Below are positions 60,716-64,000 of a DNA stretch of 64,000 bases, in pieces. Every line of letters begins with the position of its first letter. Position 1 is the first letter of the stretch. The notes beneath the pieces are model-generated. The model was not told the DNA's origin and did not search any database. It saw only the letters and a program-made list of their open reading frames with translations. Origin of the DNA: Brasenia schreberi. Taxonomy: Eukaryota > Streptophyta > Magnoliopsida > Nymphaeales > Cabombaceae. The stretch lies in the NCBI GenBank assembly GCA_036023115.1, contig JAYKKT010000091.1, positions 36,451,001-36,515,000 on the forward strand, in the 5' to 3' direction. The translations under genes and the position numbers were made by a program.

Positions 60716-61085
60716 TGTTGGCTACCGACGGGGCTCCTTCTCTTGTTCATGTGATGATCCCAACAGTAGCCTTCTGATGTTGCAAAACTCCGATGATAAG
60801 AAGAAGACGAAGAATGAACATGTATGTGTTTAAGATTTCCACACAGTCTTATTTTCATAAAGAGGGTTTCACTCAATTTTTGAGTGTGATCTTTCAGTAT
60901 TTTCTATTGTTTTGTGAGTGTGCACTGCTCTGTATTTATAGAGCAATGCCTGCTCCACCCTTTCGGCTAGGCTGGGTTTTTCATTTTCGGATCTCTTATC
61001 TAGTCGGTTACGGAGTTCATCCATGTCTTATTGGCCAATCCAACCGTCCTGTGAAACCGTTGAGAATGACCATCTCGTCTTTACA
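60716..61085 (-). repeat. 5' LTR of copia copy D
   Basis: 370 bp; in element orientation it ends GTAGCCAACA just before the primer-binding site and carries CTCTATAAATACAGAGCAG, a TATA-like promoter motif, at about 60945. Confidence 0.9.
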
Positions 61086-61090
61086 CGTCC

Positions 61091-61365
61091 GTGTTATGGA
61101 AAAGTTAGGAACTAGAAATGTTACGTTTCTAAAAATCATAGTTTCTAAAACCGATAGTTCCTGAAATAAAATTTTTGTTCTTCGAAACAAATTAAATGTG
61201 AAATGAAAATCAATAGTTTTGCCTTTGAATTGCAAAATAGAACCAAAGTATAAATCGAACCATGCATGAGAAACCCATCGCAAGCACACGCGCGCACACA
61301 CACGCACATGCACAGGTGATCAATTTTTTTAACATATTCCTAAATTTCACAAGTTATCAGACACA

Positions 61366-61444
<79 letters not shown>

Positions 61445-62060
61445 TCCTGCCATGCAAGTTATTCTACCAATTATTTGTAAGTAAGCAATAGTTGCTGGAG
61501 CATTGCGCATGCAAGTTATACAGTGATCTTAATCTTGCACTTTGCCATACTAATAGTTATCTTCGGGAAAACCATATCATGTTTAATAGTTTTCATTCGT
61601 TCTCTCTATTTTTTGAAGTGTTTGATGCCTCGTTTCTTACACCTCATTCTCACGAAAATTTTATTTGGTTCCTCTTTATATATATTAAAATTATCTTAAG
61701 CATGTTTCTCTCGTCTTATTCCGTTGACACTACACCAGCTTTTGTTATTAAATAATAATAAAAAACTAACAAAACAAAACATATTGAAGACAATATGCAT
61801 TGAAATGGCACAGCATGTTGACGATTAAAAGTGCAACTAAAAGCTCGACAGAAGTCAAATAAAAAATGCACATAATGTTTTGTCGAGTGCGGAAAGGGTC
61901 TACAAATCTTTGTCTTAGAAAGAAATATATAACATGACACAGGATATCACAATAAAATCTAGATACCGAACCTCTTGATGAAATAAAATACAAGGACTTA
62001 TTTATGAGCTAAGGTGAGGCAATGCCTCACCTGAAACCCGAAACAAACCAAAATACTATA
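61091..62060. other. Intergenic with (GA)n microsatellite
   Basis: It holds a pure (GA)n tract of about 35 units at 61371-61440. No exon or other repeat is recognised. Confidence 0.5.
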
Positions 62061-62067
62061 CTACCAA

Positions 62068-62224
62068 TAGGGATGGCAGTATTGACCCGACCTGATCAAC
62101 CCCGACCCGACCAGATTCGACCTGAGTGGAGCAGGGAGAATATCTAAACCTACAATTGATTGGGTTCGGCAATGGGGATGAGATGTCTTGATCCGTATCC
62201 AACCCGGTATTTGTCCCCACACAT

Positions 62225-62279
<55 letters not shown>

Positions 62280-62300
62280 CCCGATTAGTTGGAGAAAAGA
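62068..62300. repeat. hAT-relic-type repeat (GACCCG words) with (TC)n(TA)n microsatellite
   Basis: It begins TAGGGATGGCAGTATTGACC and contains GACCCGACC, CCCGACCCGACC and ACCCGG words. The (TC)n(TA)n tract is at 62226-62278 and GACCCGATTAG follows. The start is typical of plant hAT MITEs; no target duplication found. Confidence 0.4.
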
Positions 62301-62639
62301 GAACCGAAACATATGGTCTGACCTTAACTTTACCCAACTGGACTTGGCCTACCTAGAAAAAATAGCAGTCCGTACATTCATTAAGTTTGTGATATAATTG
62401 TAGGTAATATTTAAAATATTGCCATAAATATATAGAAAGTGAGATGCATGAATCCAGAAAAAGTAAGGGTAAAGGAGGGTTGATTTTGTCAGTGAGAAGG
62501 AAGAAAGTATTCTTATCATCTATGGAACGCAAGCAAGCGCATCATATTTGTTCTTTTGGGGATTTCAAGCAAAGGCGTCATATTAATAAAAGGAAAATTT
62601 GACCACGCACGCGCACAAAGTTTTTAGCTGAGGCACATC

Positions 62640-62975
62640 ACATGCAACTAACCGCCGTCCGGAGAATGTACGAATACTTCCGGCGTTCTTCGCCCGTACT
62701 CATACAAGCGTTGGAAACAGCAAGGCAATGCCAACCGTCGCGACGGTTCTCAAATTTCTCTGCTTTCGTCATTTGGAATCCCAACTCCCAGAGAGAGAGA
62801 GAGAGACATTAGTGAGCGGTTGATCGAATGTCTGCAGAACAATTGGCAGGATCGCAATCTATCATCTTTTTACAACCGTCTGCGTCGACACGCCTCTCCC
62901 ATTTTAGTTGCCGCTGATCTTTCGCTTTTTCTACCTCACGAGTCCTCATCGGATCGACCTTCAGATGCACGTATA

Positions 62976-63057
<82 letters not shown>
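62640..63057 (+). promoter_or_regulatory. Probable promoter and 5' leader of the GBA2-type gene
   Basis: GC content rises compared with the flanking DNA, and CT/GA tracts accumulate (62790-62806 and a pure (GA)n of about 37 units at 62982-63056). The GA tract ends one base before the ATG at 63058, so if transcription starts upstream it is leader sequence. No clear TATA box was found. Confidence 0.45.
62982..63056 (+). repeat. (GA)n microsatellite abutting the GBA2 start codon
   Basis: An uninterrupted GA run of about 37 units, directly followed by AATGGTAAGC with the start codon at 63058-63060. Confidence 0.97.
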
Positions 63058-63059
<2 letters not shown>

Positions 63060-63138
63060 GGTAAGCGGGCATCTGTTTCATTGCAGGAAGAAGTCATGGC
63101 CGGCCGATGAGTATGTCAGCCGCGCCACTCTGCAGTTG
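63058..63138 (+). CDS. Non-lysosomal glucosylceramidase (GBA2 type), first coding exon only
   Basis: Twenty-seven codons from the ATG at 63058 contain HLFHCRKKSWPADEYVSRAT, matching the characteristic N-terminus of plant GBA2-type glucosylceramidases (FHCRKxSWPPEEYISRxTLQL in family members, from memory). A good donor, TTG|GTGAGT, follows at 63139. These enzymes, glycoside hydrolase family 116, cleave glucose from glucosylceramide at membranes. The catalytic domain and all further exons must lie right of the window. The family match rests on a short but distinctive block. The codon after the start, GTAAGC, could itself mimic a donor. Confidence 0.72.
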
Positions 63139-63937
63139 GTGAGTTTCATCCTCCGTCGTCCTTCCTGGGATTTATGCGATGACACCCACCTCCTCTCTTT
63201 CCTCGTGCGTTTCTTTGCTCATCTCTTTTGCTGAGTCAACGAAAAATAGACAGCATGGTGGATCATATTTCCAATGGCCCCTTTCGAGTTCCGCCAGAAG
63301 AATACTCGGAGTAAAATCAGTTGTGCCTACTTGGTGGGCAGTATTGGCAGTATTGGTTGATGGGCTTTTCTTTCTTGTTTGGTTTTATTGTTTATTTGCT
63401 TGCTGTTTGAAGGCTTCATATTTTGATCTTAGGCGGCATTTGGGAGAGCCGGATCAGTTTGATACTGGGTGGTCAATCTGATTGCTGGAGTAAATTTGAA
63501 GGGTTTTTTATTAGTTCATCCAAGGCGGAAAAGTTCTGTTTTTGTTTTATCCTTTTCTTGTGGAAATCTGTACTCCGGAGACTCTTTCTACGTGTCCCTG
63601 TTCAGTTTCTTTGCCTCAAAGGAAGGAATTACGTTACCATGTTTTGCATACTAATGTGCTGAAAATACTCGAATTGTGTCTGTGGTCATGTCTTATTGGT
63701 CAAAATGGGTTGCTCTACTGGCCACTAAACATCCTTTCACTTACTGAAACTTCGATGTTTGTCTTACTATCTTTTGTTAGATTCAAAACTTTGATATTTA
63801 TCTTACTATCATTGTCAAACGATGTGAATCAATCACTATTTGCTCCTTGAATCTCTTGTTGCTAGCTTCGATTTTTATTTTAGGATCTTTGAATGAACTT
63901 AAGACAACATCGTTTGCATTAAAGTGTCTACCGTTGT
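63139..63937 (+). other. Intron 1 (partial) of the GBA2-type gene
   Basis: No exon resembling the next family block (DFDSAxPPxxAWRRRLN) is found before the window ends, so this is treated as intron sequence. T-rich plus-strand composition agrees with a plant intron. Confidence 0.5.
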
Positions 63938-64000
63938 TCAGCACCCAGGGCGTTTGCTCACCGGTAGGGCTCTCTGACTCCCACTCATAGGTGGCGAGTT
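63938..64000 (+). mobile_element. SINE family S1 copy, cut by the window end
   Basis: It reads GCACCCAGGGCGTTTGCTCA, then CCGGTAGGGCTCTCTGACTC and GGTGGCGAGTT, aligning with the head and B-box region of 5228-5352. It sits in the presumed intron 1 of the GBA2-type gene. Confidence 0.6.

Larger units (their letters stand above)
55937..61085 (-). mobile_element. Ty1/copia retrotransposon copy D with CGTCC target duplication, RT core deleted
   Basis: A 5.15-kb element flanked by the identical pentamer CGTCC (55932-55936 and 61086-61090). In element orientation: 5' LTR 61085-60716, a primer-binding site starting TGGTGTCTAAGG (about 60714-60702), a leader with a 23-bp minisatellite, gag (about 59670-59100), a zinc knuckle with one Tyr-to-stop change (near 58740), integrase (about 58422-57286), then a jump near 57180 from the integrase/RT linker to the RT C-terminal end, RNase H (56819-56499) and 3' LTR 56360-55937. 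Confidence 0.93.

Noticed and set aside
63060..63067. GTAAGC right after the GBA2 ATG read as a splice donor
   Set aside because: Reading through gives the family block HLFHCRKKSWP and a better donor at 63139.

Overview
The window is nuclear DNA of a land plant, almost certainly a flowering plant. The host genes have GT-AG introns, plant-specific families are present (cellulose synthase-like D, the BOU mitochondrial carrier, a plant CPBP protease), and the intergenic DNA is AT-rich with Ty1/copia, Ty3/gypsy, L1-type LINE, hAT, SINE and MITE remnants. I cannot name the species. Coordinates of spliced genes were worked out by hand from conserved protein families and splice-site phase.

Host genes. 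Four lie mainly in the left half plus the extreme right edge. (1) A decayed CSLD fragment at 1-705. (2) A complete nine-exon CPBP/CAAX-type intramembrane protease gene, minus strand, 7130-10571. (3) A complete two-coding-exon mitochondrial carnitine/acylcarnitine-carrier-like gene (BOU type), plus strand, 15371-16406. (4) A complete eight-exon RABD/Rab1 GTPase gene, minus strand, 17606-30213. Its start codon sits in a 14-nt exon about 9.6 kb from exon 2. At the right edge, 63058-63138 is the first coding exon of a GBA2-type non-lysosomal glucosylceramidase whose remainder lies outside the window. BOU and RABD are convergent. No functional link between the genes is implied by their order.

Mobile DNA. 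Four related, decayed Ty1/copia copies are present. A (about 839-4865, minus) is 5' truncated. B (39531-45790, plus) keeps both LTRs and all pol domains but is riddled with stops. C (46986-50192, plus) lacks gag through most of integrase. D (55937-61085, minus) lacks the RT core but keeps a clean CGTCC target duplication. A broken Ty3/gypsy gag lies at about 31550-35260. RABD intron 1 holds an L1-type LINE that was later split by a 3.15-kb hAT element with an 8-bp target duplication (7 of 8 identical). SINE-type copies include one with a perfect 17-bp target duplication and one with a perfect 13-bp duplication. A Tourist-like MITE and one or two elements bounded by (TA)n(GA)n microsatellites complete the picture. 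From about 31 to 62.9 kb I see no intact host gene.

No operon-like or clearly new molecular system is visible. The most unusual signals are the nested insertion in the RABD intron, a His at the switch II Arg position of the Rab protein, unrelated minisatellites at the equivalent leader position of two copia copies, a multi-copy tRNA-like SINE family, microsatellite-bounded foldback elements, and a long GA tract ending directly before the GBA2 start codon.
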